Positions 24,251 through 33,519 of a DNA stretch of 64,000 nucleotides are shown piece by piece. Source of the stretch: Oceanobacillus piezotolerans (GTDB taxonomy: Bacteria > Bacillota > Bacilli > Bacillales > Amphibacillaceae); NCBI RefSeq assembly GCF_003665065.1, contig NZ_RCHR01000008.1:1-64000 (forward strand). Direction: 5' to 3'. The notes below the pieces were generated by a model, which made no database searches, was not told the DNA's origin, and saw only the letters and a program-made list of their open reading frames with translations. Made by a program: the position numbers and the translations under genes. Position 1 is the first letter of the stretch. Each line of letters begins with the position of its first letter.

Positions 24251-24819
24251 GATTCGGCTTTGATATTGATGATACATTAATAAACTTAAGAGAACATGCC
24301 TTTCATATTTATAATAAAAAATTAAATAAGCAAGTAAGTCTAGAGCAATTTAAGCTTATTGATCGAGTTGAGATTCACGAGCCGTTTGGTCTTACCGATA
24401 AAGAAGGTAATGATATGTGGAATCGTTCACTAGAGGAAATTTACTTCACAAACTGTCCCCCTTATCCTGATGCGGTGGAAACACTACAAGAACTAGCTAA
24501 GGCAGACCATGAAATTTATTATATTACCGCCAGACCAAAAGAACACGGGGAGAGAACAAAGAAATGGATGAAGAATCTAGGTTTCCCTATTGATGACGCC
24601 AGGTTTTACTATGGGATGAAAGATAACGAAAAAATACACACCATTAAAACGTTGCATCTTGATTTCTATATTGATGACAAGCCAGCTGTTTTACAAACAC
24701 TGGAACAAGAACCTATCACCCTTTTCATGATGGACCAGCCATATAACCAGTCAATCACACATCATCACCGCTTGACAAACTGGAAGGATTTTATGAATCT
24801 TATCGAAAATCATGCATAA
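24247..24819 (+). CDS. HAD phosphatase (5'-nucleotidase NT5C-like), operon with ribAD
   Basis: A 190-aa HAD-superfamily protein. Motif I FDIDDTL (Asp 6, Asp 8), motif II YYITARPKE (~97-105), Lys ~125 and motif IV FYIDDKP (~142). It resembles the NT5C/YqfW-type predicted nucleotidases. The start overlaps ribD in ATGA. The riboflavin route needs a phosphatase to remove the 5'-phosphate after the RibD steps, and HAD enzymes do this in B. subtilis. Being in this operon, it is a good candidate for that step, giving 5-amino-6-ribitylaminouracil. This is inference from context. Confidence 0.78.
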   Translation: MRFGFDIDDTLINLREHAFHIYNKKLNKQVSLEQFKLIDRVEIHEPFGLTDKEGNDMWNRSLEEIYFTNCPPYPDAVETLQELAKADHEIYYITARPKEHGERTKKWMKNLGFPIDDARFYYGMKDNEKIHTIKTLHLDFYIDDKPAVLQTLEQEPITLFMMDQPYNQSITHHHRLTNWKDFMNLIENHA

Positions 24820-24828
24820 AAGAATGGG

Positions 24829-24868
24829 AAAAGGAAAAACGATCACCTACGTTTTTCCTTTTTATTTA
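24829..24868 (+). terminator. Terminator of the ribA-ribD-HAD operon
   Basis: AAAAGGAAAAACG (24829-24841) pairs with CGTTTTTCCTTTT (24850-24862), followed by TATTT. Confidence 0.85.
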
Positions 24869-24940
24869 GAAAGTAAATATTACGCATCTTCAATAAATGC
24901 AGGAAGAATGTCTTCCAAGTTTTTAAAAATAATATAATAT

Positions 24941-24955
24941 ACTAATATATTGCAT
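24941..24955 (+). promoter_or_regulatory. Putative GntR operator upstream of the gntR-type gene
   Basis: ACTAATATATTGCAT. The same 13-mer (ACTAATATATTGC) occurs inverted at 27240-27252 over the brnQ -35 box, and with one end change at 27194-27206. A degenerate ATATATATTAG follows at 24984. Sharing by the regulator gene and the neighbouring transporter suggests it is the operator of this GntR protein. Confidence 0.55.
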
Positions 24956-25078
24956 ATTTCATTGCCAGTAGTTTTATAGTATAATATATATTAGGATATT
25001 CATTGCTAAAATTTAGCCATCTTATTATATAATTTTAAAAGCCATATTGATGTAAACTTATCTGGGAGCGTGAACATT

Positions 25079-25735
25079 ATGCCGGTACCAATAAATCATG
25101 CAAGACCAACTAGGAAATCAGCTAAAGAAAGCGCATTCAACCAGCTTCAACAGTGGATTATTGATGGTACATTATTGCCAGGTGAAAAACTAAACGACAC
25201 AGAGCTTGCTGAAGCACTTGGCGTAAGTAGAACACCTGTTAGAGAATCACTACAATTATTAGAGGTACAGGGATTTGTTAAAATGTATCCAGGTAAAGCG
25301 ACACAGGTAACAGATGTAGAGAAAGATGCCATTAAGGATCTTCTGCCCCCTCTTGCTGCCCTGCAAGCATTATCGGCGGAATTAGCTATCCCCAATCTTA
25401 ACGATGAAACTATTAATGTATTAGAAGGCATCAACCAGCGATTTGCCGAAGCCATTCGCACCGAAAATTATTATTCTGCATTAAAAATAGACGAACAGTT
25501 TCACCAGCTTATTGTAGATACCGCTAATAATAGATACATCAAGCGTATGATAGAATCGTTACAAGCGCATGTTAGACGATTGTTCTTCCATAACTCTATC
25601 GTATTAACAGATAAATCAATTGATGATCATCAGGAAATAATTGAGCTTATGCAAGCTGGAGATGCCAAGAAATTACAAGATACGATGAAGCATAACTGGC
25701 TGCGGACAATCGAATTTTTCCCTAGAGCTAACTAA
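25079..25735 (+). CDS. GntR-family regulator (FadR/FCD subfamily)
   Basis: A 218-aa repressor. The winged HTH is at ~12-75 (SAFNQLQQWIIDGTLLPGEKL, ELAEALGVSRTPVRESLQLL, EVQGFVKMYP). The C-terminal helical FCD ligand domain is at ~85-215, with metal/ligand residues Asp ~144 (KIDEQFHQLIV) and His ~195 (IDDHQEII). The ATG at 25079 is chosen because GGGAG lies 10 nt before it. Monocistronic, convergent with brnQ. Operator-like repeats shared with the brnQ promoter suggest it controls branched-chain amino acid uptake and itself. Confidence 0.87.
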   Translation: MPVPINHARPTRKSAKESAFNQLQQWIIDGTLLPGEKLNDTELAEALGVSRTPVRESLQLLEVQGFVKMYPGKATQVTDVEKDAIKDLLPPLAALQALSAELAIPNLNDETINVLEGINQRFAEAIRTENYYSALKIDEQFHQLIVDTANNRYIKRMIESLQAHVRRLFFHNSIVLTDKSIDDHQEIIELMQAGDAKKLQDTMKHNWLRTIEFFPRAN

Positions 25736-25748
25736 AAATGAACTACAT

Positions 25749-25789
25749 AAGAAAAACCCGGTCTCCATTTTAGAGACCGGGTTTTTCTT
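25749..25789. terminator. Bidirectional terminator between gntR-type gene and brnQ
   Basis: A 17-bp stem AAGAAAAACCCGGTCTC/GAGACCGGGTTTTTCTT with a 7-nt loop. T-runs occur on both strands, so it serves both convergent genes. Confidence 0.92.
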
Positions 25790-25791
25790 AA

Positions 25792-27150
25792 CTATGCTTC
25801 TTGCACTGAGAAGGCTTTTTGAATACGTGCTACTATACCAGTAATAACAATCACTATTAATGCAGGTGCTAGCCATCCTAAACCTTGATTATAAAGCGGT
25901 AATACTTGTCCATAGAAAGTAAGGATTGAATCCAACCAACCAAAGTAGGCGATTTCTAGTGAATCACATAATGCTTTCAGCCCATCGACAATACTGATTA
26001 AGAGTGTCACAATAGTCGTTGCTACATATACCATACGTGCATGGTTAAATAGTGGTGAAAGAAATGCAAGCAGCATAATAACAATAGCTAATGGATATAA
26101 GAACATTAATACCGGAATAGAGAAAGTAATAATATTAGCAAGTCCAAAGTTTGCAATCACAAATGAAAATGTTGTAAAGATAACAACCCATGTTTTATAA
26201 CCAAGTTGAGGTAAAAGTTTATGGAAGTATTCTCCACAAGCTGTAATCAAACCAATCCCAGTTGTCAAACATGCCAGGATAATGGCAACTGCTAACAGAA
26301 CCAACCCTAAGTTACCAAAATAATGGGAAGCTGCACCACTTAATACAGGACCACCAGTATCAAATAATCCGAGTACACCAGTGCTTGTAGCTCCTAAATA
26401 AGCAATACCAACATACAGAGCACCGAGTATAACAATTGCAATAACCCCAGTCTTCGCTGTAGCTCTAAGAATTTCACCTTTAGAAGTAACTCCGTAGGAT
26501 TTCACGATGTTAATCACAATAATAGCAAATACTAAGGAAGCTAGTGCATCCATTGTATTATATCCTTCAATGAACCCCTTCATAAAAGCTCCGCTTGTAT
26601 ACCCTTCCTCTGGCGCTTGGATAACTCCCATTGGATTTACAAATGCTGTAATTAAGAGAATTGCTAGTAACAATACGAGTGCTGGTGCTAGGATTTTTCC
26701 TATGTTATCAACGAGTTTCGTAGGATAAAGTGAAAATACTAGAACAAGTGCAAAAAACAAAAATGAAAAAAGTAATAGGGACCACTGTAAAGACGCTCCA
26801 GGTATCATTGGCGCAATCCCTACCTCAAATCCTACCGTTGCAGTACGTGGAATAGCAAAGAATGGTCCAATTGTTAAATATAGTAACGAAGTAAAAAAGA
26901 TTCCATACGCTGGATGGACACGACTGGATAAATCTTGAAGATCACGACTTCCAGAGAATCCGATTGCCAAAATTCCAAGCAATGGCAATCCCACACCAGT
27001 TACTAGAAAACCAAATGCTGCTGGCACTATATTTGTTCCAGCATATTGACCAAGTTGTGCCGGGAAGATTAAGTTTCCCGCTCCAAAGAATAATGCGAAT
27101 AACATTAGGCCTATAGCCAAATATGAAGAAAAGGATAGTTTGTCCTTCAT
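25792..27150 (-). CDS. brnQ: Branched-chain amino acid carrier BrnQ (LIVCS family)
   Basis: A 452-aa symporter for Leu/Ile/Val with about twelve transmembrane helices. The N-terminal stretch AIGLMLFALFFGAGNLIFPAQLG with GAGNLIFP is the family signature, and GPFFAIPRTATVGFEVG (~90) is also typical. The ATG at 27150 is used because CAGGGGGAA precedes it; the longer frame would begin with TTG upstream of the ribosome site. Promoter TTGCAT-17-TATTAT at 27215-27243, covered by repeats that look like operators of the adjacent GntR protein. Confidence 0.93.
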   Translation of the reverse strand: MKDKLSFSSYLAIGLMLFALFFGAGNLIFPAQLGQYAGTNIVPAAFGFLVTGVGLPLLGILAIGFSGSRDLQDLSSRVHPAYGIFFTSLLYLTIGPFFAIPRTATVGFEVGIAPMIPGASLQWSLLLFSFLFFALVLVFSLYPTKLVDNIGKILAPALVLLLAILLITAFVNPMGVIQAPEEGYTSGAFMKGFIEGYNTMDALASLVFAIIVINIVKSYGVTSKGEILRATAKTGVIAIVILGALYVGIAYLGATSTGVLGLFDTGGPVLSGAASHYFGNLGLVLLAVAIILACLTTGIGLITACGEYFHKLLPQLGYKTWVVIFTTFSFVIANFGLANIITFSIPVLMFLYPLAIVIMLLAFLSPLFNHARMVYVATTIVTLLISIVDGLKALCDSLEIAYFGWLDSILTFYGQVLPLYNQGLGWLAPALIVIVITGIVARIQKAFSVQEA

Positions 27151-27193
27151 GTTGAGTTCCCCCTGATTCAATTAATTTTCCCAAAAGCAATAC

Positions 27194-27252
27194 GCAATAT
27201 ATTAGATGAGTTCAATAATACTATTTTCCCAAATAAAATGCAATATATTAGT
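27194..27252 (-). promoter_or_regulatory. brnQ promoter with two operator-like repeats
   Basis: On the minus strand: TTGCAT (27243-27238), 17-bp spacer, TATTAT (27220-27215). ACTAATATATTGC (27252-27240) overlaps the -35 box, and a second copy CTAATATATTGCG ends at 27194 downstream of the start point. Such an arrangement fits repression, probably by the neighbouring GntR protein. Confidence 0.65.
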
Positions 27253-27320
27253 GTAAATCTTTTATTAATTTAATAATAGAGCGAATCTTCTACTAGTTAT
27301 ATTTATTAGAAAGTATATAA

Positions 27321-27352
27321 AACAGAAAAGGAACAGCTATTCGCTGTTCCTT
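27321..27352 (-). terminator. Terminator of the glg operon
   Basis: GGAACAGC/GCTGTTCC stem; on the minus strand followed by TTTTCTGTTTTAT. Confidence 0.85.
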
Positions 27353-27359
27353 CCTTCTA

Positions 27360-29789
27360 TTACACTTGATTAATCTTCCATATATCAGTAGCATACTCTT
27401 TTATTGTCTGATCACTCGAGAACTTACCGGAATGTGCAATATTGATAACACTCATATTTAGCCAGTGTAATCGATCTCGATAGGCTCTATCAACAAGCTC
27501 ATGCGTTTCTAGGTATGGCTCAAAATCCTTTAGTACAAAATAAGAATCATTATGGAAGAGAATATTATAATAAATATCCTTAAATTCGATATCGTGAATT
27601 CCAAACTCTCCTTGGTTCAACTGATCTAAAATCCGCTTCACACGATCATCTTTATTATAAATATCGCGGGCATTATATCCCCCATTTTGATAATAATCCA
27701 ATACTTCATCAGCTGTTAACCCAAAGATAAAGATATTTTCTGGTCCAACTAAATCATGGATTTCTATATTTGCTCCATCCATAGTTCCCAGCGTAAGCGC
27801 TCCATTCATCATCATCTTCATATTACCAGTTCCCGACGCCTCTTTACTTGCCGTGGAAATCTGCTCACTAATATCGGAAGCAGGAATAATTTTCTCAGCA
27901 AGACTAACATTATAATTTTCTAAGAATATAACTTTAAGTTTGCCTTGTATTTCTTTATCATAATTTACAATCGAAGCAACGGTATTGATTAACTTAATCA
28001 CTTCTTTTGCTAAATAGTAACTAGGAGCAGCCTTTGCTGCAAAGATAAACGTTCTCGGGGTCAAATCTTGATTAGGATTATCCTTTAATTCATTGTATAG
28101 ATAGATAACATGAAAGATATTTAGCAATTGGCGCTTATATTCATGAAGGCGTTTAATTTGTACGTCGAAAATCGACTTCTCATCAACTAGAATACCTGTT
28201 TGATGATGAATATAATTTGCTAAAGCGATTTTATTATTGCGTTTCACTTCATCAAATTTCTCTAATAAAGCCTTGTCGTTGGAATGCTTTAATAAGCGAA
28301 TTAACTGTTTCGGCCGATTAATCCATTGCGGACCAATCACATCCGTTATTAAGCCGGCAAGGTGTGGATTGGCTTGAAGTAACCACCTGCGATGTGTAAT
28401 TCCATTTGTCTTGTTGTTGAATTTTTTCGGGTAAAGTGTATAGAAATCCTTCATTTCTTTTTTCTTTAGAATTTCAGTATGAATTCTAGCAACACCATTC
28501 ACACTAAAACTTCCAACAATAGCTAATCTTGCCATATGTATTCTATCATATGCAATTATAGCAAGTTCAGGGATTTTATCACGAAGCTCCTCATAATCAA
28601 ACCATATCTTTTTACAAAAACGTTCGTTTATTTCATCAATGATCATATAAATACGGGGCATGAGATTTTGAATCATATCCTTAGGCCAGGTTTCCAATGC
28701 TTCACTTAGTGTAGTGTGGTTTGTGTAAGCAAAGGTTCTCGTAGTTACCTCCCAAGCCGAATCCCAACTCATACGTTCCTCATCCATTAAAATCCGCATC
28801 ATCTCAGGGATTGCTAAACTTGGGTGGGTGTCATTGATTTGAATAACGACTTTCTCTGGTAATCGACTAACTGGCATTTTGTTTGTCTTTTTAAATTGCT
28901 TAATAATGTTTTGGATACTGGAGGATACGAGAAAATACTGTTGCTTTAACCTTAGTTCCTTACCCTCGTAGCTTGAATCATCAGGATAAAGGAATCCTGA
29001 AATCTGCTCGATAGAATGGTGATGATCAAGGTCATGGTAAAAGGCACTTTGGTCACCTTGCGACCTTGCATCATCTTGAAAAGCGGGCTCCGCACTCCAA
29101 AGACGCAACGTATTCACTACTTCATTATTGTACCCAACCACTGGCACATCATAGGGAACTGCCATAACCTTATCCGTATTTTCATATTTAAATTCAAGCG
29201 TGCCGTCATTTCGTTTAAACATATGTACTTTTCCATGATACTGGATTACAACCGCTTCTTCTTCTTTGCGTATTTCCCATGGATATGGTTCTTTAAGCCA
29301 ATAATCAGGAAGTTCTACCTGGTTTCCATGGATAATTCGTTGCTCAAATAAACCATAGCGGTACCTTATACCATAACCATGACCAGGATAACGCAGGGAG
29401 GCTAAGGAGTCTAGAAAGCATGCTGCTAATCTCCCTAATCCCCCGTTCCCTAATCCTGCATCATGTTCTTCCGCAAATATTTCCTCCGGCGAGAAACCCA
29501 ATTCGTTTATTGCTTCTTTTGCAGAAGCTAACATTCCGCAGTTTAGTAAATTGCTTTCCAGCAGTCTGCCAATCAAAAATTCCATTGATAGATAATAGAC
29601 TTGTTTGTAGCCCGTCTTCTCATAATGCTTGTTCGTATTAAACCAGTTAGGTAGAATTTCTTCGTTAACAACGGAAGATAGAGCATAGAAAATTTGCTTA
29701 TTTGTTGCATCATTTACATCTATTCCATTTTCAATGATTAAGCGATTAACTATTTTCTCTTTTAAACGTTCACTAGTTAATTGTTGCAA
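27360..29789 (-). CDS. glgP: Glycogen phosphorylase
   Basis: Releases glucose-1-phosphate from glycogen ends, using pyridoxal phosphate. An 809-aa GT35 enzyme. YYLSMEFLIGR (~67-77), the active-site loop GLGNGGLGRLAACFLDS (~110-126), NGITHRRWL and the PLP-lysine motif EASGTGNMKMMMNGALTLGT (~645-664) are present. TTG start after AAGGAG (10-nt spacing), 14 bp after glgA. Last gene of glgBCDAP, the same order as in B. subtilis. Confidence 0.95.
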   Translation of the reverse strand: MQQLTSERLKEKIVNRLIIENGIDVNDATNKQIFYALSSVVNEEILPNWFNTNKHYEKTGYKQVYYLSMEFLIGRLLESNLLNCGMLASAKEAINELGFSPEEIFAEEHDAGLGNGGLGRLAACFLDSLASLRYPGHGYGIRYRYGLFEQRIIHGNQVELPDYWLKEPYPWEIRKEEEAVVIQYHGKVHMFKRNDGTLEFKYENTDKVMAVPYDVPVVGYNNEVVNTLRLWSAEPAFQDDARSQGDQSAFYHDLDHHHSIEQISGFLYPDDSSYEGKELRLKQQYFLVSSSIQNIIKQFKKTNKMPVSRLPEKVVIQINDTHPSLAIPEMMRILMDEERMSWDSAWEVTTRTFAYTNHTTLSEALETWPKDMIQNLMPRIYMIIDEINERFCKKIWFDYEELRDKIPELAIIAYDRIHMARLAIVGSFSVNGVARIHTEILKKKEMKDFYTLYPKKFNNKTNGITHRRWLLQANPHLAGLITDVIGPQWINRPKQLIRLLKHSNDKALLEKFDEVKRNNKIALANYIHHQTGILVDEKSIFDVQIKRLHEYKRQLLNIFHVIYLYNELKDNPNQDLTPRTFIFAAKAAPSYYLAKEVIKLINTVASIVNYDKEIQGKLKVIFLENYNVSLAEKIIPASDISEQISTASKEASGTGNMKMMMNGALTLGTMDGANIEIHDLVGPENIFIFGLTADEVLDYYQNGGYNARDIYNKDDRVKRILDQLNQGEFGIHDIEFKDIYYNILFHNDSYFVLKDFEPYLETHELVDRAYRDRLHWLNMSVINIAHSGKFSSDQTIKEYATDIWKINQV

Positions 29790-29803
29790 GGAACCATCTC
29801 TCC

Positions 29804-31234
29804 TTATCCGTATATTGGAGTGGGTACTAATTGTTCATATAGATCTCTGTACTGAGCAGCTGAATCCTTCCAACTAAACTGACCCTTATTCACATTTTTA
29901 ATTAGTTGCTGCCAATGAATTGGCTCATGATAAATTCTTAAAGAGTAGTTCAATACATGAAGTAAGTCATGGGCATTATAGTTAGTAAAGGTAAACCCAT
30001 TTCCTTCTCCTGTTAATTCATTATAGGAAGTTACGGTATCTTTTAATCCTCCTGTTTCTCTTACAATTGGCACTGTTTTATACTGCAGGGCAATTAATTG
30101 TGAAAGTCCACAAGGCTCAAATTTAGAGGGCATTACAAAGAAATCTGCACTTGCGTATAACTGACGAGCCAAGCCCTCATCAAACGTTAAAAGCGCTGCT
30201 ACTTTGTCTGGATAACGACTTGCTATATCCGAAAAGTATGCTTCAAATTCTTGCTCCCCAGTCCCCAGAATAATAAACTGTACCTCTTTCTGGAGAAATT
30301 CATCCAATATATGCTGAACAAGATGTAATCCTTTTTGCTCTACTAATCTCGATACAATAATATAAAGAGGCTTACCCAAATCCATATCAAATAATAATTT
30401 TTCTCCTAGAGCCAACCTGTTTTCTATCTTTTTGGATCGGGCTGAGCGATAATTCACAGCAATATAGGGATCTGTTAATGGATTGTAATCCTTTGTATCT
30501 ATCCCATTTAGAATACCTACAATGTCTGCTTTTCTTTGATATAGAATTGGCTCTAATCCTTCACTATAAAACGGGTATTTAATCTCCTCCGCATAGGTCG
30601 GACTTACAGTGGTAATCTTATCCGCATGAAACAGTGCAGCTTTTAAGCAATTCAGCATCCTGTTCCATTCCATTCCACCCATATGCTCTCTATCCAAATT
30701 AAAAAAGTCTTCAAAAGTGTCTAGTGGCATTATTCCTTGATATTTAATGTTATGAATCGTAAAAACAGTTTTCATTTCATCAATCGGTTTTAAAATATTT
30801 GCAAGCATCACACTTACTCCAGCCTGCCAATCATGTGCATGAAGTATATCCGGTTTAAAGTCGATATGCTTTAGCCCTTCCACCACCGCATGAGAGAAAT
30901 ATACAAAGCGTTCCCCATCATCGTAATAACCATAAATGCCCTTTCGTGTAAAATAATAGTCATTGGAAACAAAGTAATAAAGAATCTGATTATATTTTAA
31001 CGTGTATATGGATGTCTCCTGTGTACGCCAACCAAGTTCTACATCGAAAGAGGTGAGATATTCCATTCGGTTTTTCCATTCTTCAGATATTTCATCATAT
31101 AATGGAAGGATAACACGTACTTCTAATCCATCATTCTGTTTCAAAGCTTGTGGAAGAGACCCTACCACATCTGCTAAGCCTCCAGTTTTGATAAAAGGTG
31201 CACACTCTGAAGCCACAAACAATACGTTCTCCAT
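29804..31234 (-). CDS. glgA: Glycogen synthase (ADP-glucose dependent)
   Basis: Transfers glucose from ADP-glucose to the glycogen chain. A GT5 enzyme of 476 aa with the KTGGLADVVGSLP motif (17-29) that binds ADP-glucose. HAHDWQAG (~133-140), FTIHNIKYQG and the C-terminal MPSKFEPCGLSQLIALQYKT (~370-390) are present. Start follows AAAGGGGA. Separated from glgD by 27 bp and from glgP by 14 bp. Confidence 0.95.
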   Translation of the reverse strand: MENVLFVASECAPFIKTGGLADVVGSLPQALKQNDGLEVRVILPLYDEISEEWKNRMEYLTSFDVELGWRTQETSIYTLKYNQILYYFVSNDYYFTRKGIYGYYDDGERFVYFSHAVVEGLKHIDFKPDILHAHDWQAGVSVMLANILKPIDEMKTVFTIHNIKYQGIMPLDTFEDFFNLDREHMGGMEWNRMLNCLKAALFHADKITTVSPTYAEEIKYPFYSEGLEPILYQRKADIVGILNGIDTKDYNPLTDPYIAVNYRSARSKKIENRLALGEKLLFDMDLGKPLYIIVSRLVEQKGLHLVQHILDEFLQKEVQFIILGTGEQEFEAYFSDIASRYPDKVAALLTFDEGLARQLYASADFFVMPSKFEPCGLSQLIALQYKTVPIVRETGGLKDTVTSYNELTGEGNGFTFTNYNAHDLLHVLNYSLRIYHEPIHWQQLIKNVNKGQFSWKDSAAQYRDLYEQLVPTPIYG

Positions 31235-31261
31235 CTCATATCTCCCCTTTCCTCTAAAGGT

Positions 31262-32368
31262 TTAAATCGTTTGTCTTTTCGCGACGACATATGGTTTATC
31301 CTTTGTACCAATAATCGTTTGACCCTTGGTTACGTGTACATCCTTATCTAAAATCACATTCTCCAAATACACATTCTCATCAATCTCACATCTTTGCATG
31401 ATAATAGAATTCTTTATCTTTGCACCTCCTTTTACCGTCACCCCCCGAAATAAGATACTTCCATCTACTTCTCCTTGAACTCTGCAGCCATTTGCAAGCA
31501 GCGAGTTATTTACTTCGGCATTGCCATGATATTTAACAGGAGGATTATTAGATACCTTTGTTCTTACAAAGTTTTGTTTTAAAAATAATTCCCTATAATT
31601 ATCTTCTGATAATAGTTTCATATTATGGTGATAATAGCTTTCAATTGTATTGATAAAGGCACTGTATCCACCATAACGATAGGTTTGAACTTTTAAATCT
31701 CCTAATTTTTCTTTGATGCCATGAGCAAAGAAATGGGGATGGTGATACGCAATACAGTAATCTACTAACTCTAAGAGTAAATCTTTATTTATAATATATA
31801 CTCCGGTAAAGATATTTGGATTCTTTCTGTCGTTAGTTATATTCTCCACCCAACCTAAATCGTCCGCTTCAATACGGAAATAGGGGGTATGCTCATCCTT
31901 CTGTTCTTCAACTCTAGTAGAAACCAGCGTTATATCTGCCTGTCTATCTATATGCATTTGAAAGGCTTCTTTATAGTCTGTATTAGCAATAAATTGACTG
32001 CCGCTAATAAGAACATAATTTGATTTTCCCCTATGAAAGTAGTCACGATTATTGTGAAAGAATTGTAAATCCCCCTTTGACACATCACTCGGGTCGTTCC
32101 AATCAGGGGGAAGAATAAACAAACCACCATTTCTGCGATCGAGATCCCAATTCTCTCCTGTACCGAGATGGTCCAATAAGGATCGATATTTAGAACGGGC
32201 GAAGATAGCAACCTCACGAACATTGGAATTAACCATATTTGTTAAAGTAAAGTCAATTAATCGATATCTGCCTGCAAATGGTAGCGAGGCACTGTTGCGA
32301 AAATAAGTCAGCTCATTGAATATGTGGTGCTCATGTTCAAGATTAATCAATCCCATCATCGTGTTCAT
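31262..32368 (-). CDS. glgD: Glucose-1-phosphate adenylyltransferase regulatory subunit GlgD
   Basis: A 368-aa GlgC paralogue with the nucleotidyltransferase domain (1-240) and a left-handed beta-helix (260-368: NNSLLANGCRVQGEVDGSIL, NSIIMQRCEI). The N-terminus lacks the GGxGxRL loop and reads INLEHEHHIFNELT, so on its own it should be poorly active. In Bacillaceae GlgC and GlgD form a mixed tetramer. Start taken as the ATG overlapping the glgC stop in TGATG; a GTG one codon earlier is also possible. GGAGG precedes both. Confidence 0.92.
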   Translation of the reverse strand: MNTMMGLINLEHEHHIFNELTYFRNSASLPFAGRYRLIDFTLTNMVNSNVREVAIFARSKYRSLLDHLGTGENWDLDRRNGGLFILPPDWNDPSDVSKGDLQFFHNNRDYFHRGKSNYVLISGSQFIANTDYKEAFQMHIDRQADITLVSTRVEEQKDEHTPYFRIEADDLGWVENITNDRKNPNIFTGVYIINKDLLLELVDYCIAYHHPHFFAHGIKEKLGDLKVQTYRYGGYSAFINTIESYYHHNMKLLSEDNYRELFLKQNFVRTKVSNNPPVKYHGNAEVNNSLLANGCRVQGEVDGSILFRGVTVKGGAKIKNSIIMQRCEIDENVYLENVILDKDVHVTKGQTIIGTKDKPYVVAKRQTI

Positions 32369-33519
32369 CACTTCCCGCCTCCAGTCATTGCCAGCATTCC
32401 ATCCAGAATTTCCTGATTTAGTACGACAGGATCATCCTTCTCATTGATTCGTATATTCGTTCCCTCAGGTATTTCTGTATTTTCCATGACGATTACTCGC
32501 TCAAGCACAGAGTTTCTCCCTACTTTCACATTGGGATGCAAGATAGATTGGTTAATCAGACAGTCTCTCTCCACTAACACGTTATGGAATAAGACCGATC
32601 GATTCACCGTTCCATAAACAAAACAACCGGAATTCACGAGTGAATCATTTACAACTGCACTTTGACTAATATGTTGTGGAGGATAATTCGAATCCTTTGT
32701 AAAGACTCTCCAATTCGTATTCAAAGCTAGTCCCCAATTTTCATCAAGTAAATCCATATTTGCTTCCCAGTAGCTTTGAATCGTACCTACATCCTTCCAG
32801 TATCCTTCAAACTGGTAGGCAAATAAACGAAGTTCATCTGCCAGCATAGCTGGAATGATGTCCTTACCAAAATCATGACTAGAAGATTTTTTCTTCGCAT
32901 CTATTAGTAGATATGCCTTCAACGTCTCCCATGTAAAGATATAAATTCCCATTGATGCTAGATTGTTTTGTGGGATGGCAGGTTTCTCTTCAAACTCATA
33001 TATACGCAAGCTATCCGAAGTATTTAAAATCCCAAAGCGAGATGCTTCAGCCCAAGGCACCTCAATGACAGATATCGTTGCATCTGCTTTTGTTTGCTTA
33101 TGTTGTTCCAATAGCTTTTGATAGTCCATGTTATAAATATGATCTCCTGATATGACCAGAACATATCTAGGATTATATTGATTGATAAAATGAATGTTCT
33201 GATAAATAGCGTCCGCTGTACCAGAGTACCAATCCCCGCCATTCTTAGCTGTATATGGGGAAAGGACAGTCACTCCACCATTTCTGCGATCCATATCCCA
33301 TGGTTTCCCGTTTCCGATGTGCTTGTTAAGTTCAAGCGGTGAGTATTGTGTTAAAACTCCTAGTGTTTCTATATTAGAATTCGCACAATTACTCAATGTA
33401 AAATCGATAATTCGATATTGCCCACCAAAGGGGACCGCTGGTTTTGCAATATGATGTGTTAATGCTCCTAATCTTTTTCCCTCTCCGCCTGCTAACAACA
33501 TACCTACACATTCCTTCAA
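32368..33519 (-). CDS. glgC: Glucose-1-phosphate adenylyltransferase GlgC
   Basis: Makes ADP-glucose from glucose-1-phosphate and ATP, the committed step of glycogen synthesis. A 383-aa protein. [15 protein letters not shown] (7-21) is the nucleotide loop. [20 protein letters not shown] (~26-45), [10 protein letters not shown] (~125) and FEEKP (~175) follow, then the C-terminal beta-helix. It starts with TTG, overlapping the glgB stop in TTGA, with AGGAGG 10 nt upstream. This equals the usual ATGA coupling, with a weaker start codon. Confidence 0.95.
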   Translation of the reverse strand: MKECVGMLLAGGEGKRLGALTHHIAKPAVPFGGQYRIIDFTLSNCANSNIETLGVLTQYSPLELNKHIGNGKPWDMDRRNGGVTVLSPYTAKNGGDWYSGTADAIYQNIHFINQYNPRYVLVISGDHIYNMDYQKLLEQHKQTKADATISVIEVPWAEASRFGILNTSDSLRIYEFEEKPAIPQNNLASMGIYIFTWETLKAYLLIDAKKKSSSHDFGKDIIPAMLADELRLFAYQFEGYWKDVGTIQSYWEANMDLLDENWGLALNTNWRVFTKDSNYPPQHISQSAVVNDSLVNSGCFVYGTVNRSVLFHNVLVERDCLINQSILHPNVKVGRNSVLERVIVMENTEIPEGTNIRINEKDDPVVLNQEILDGMLAMTGGGK

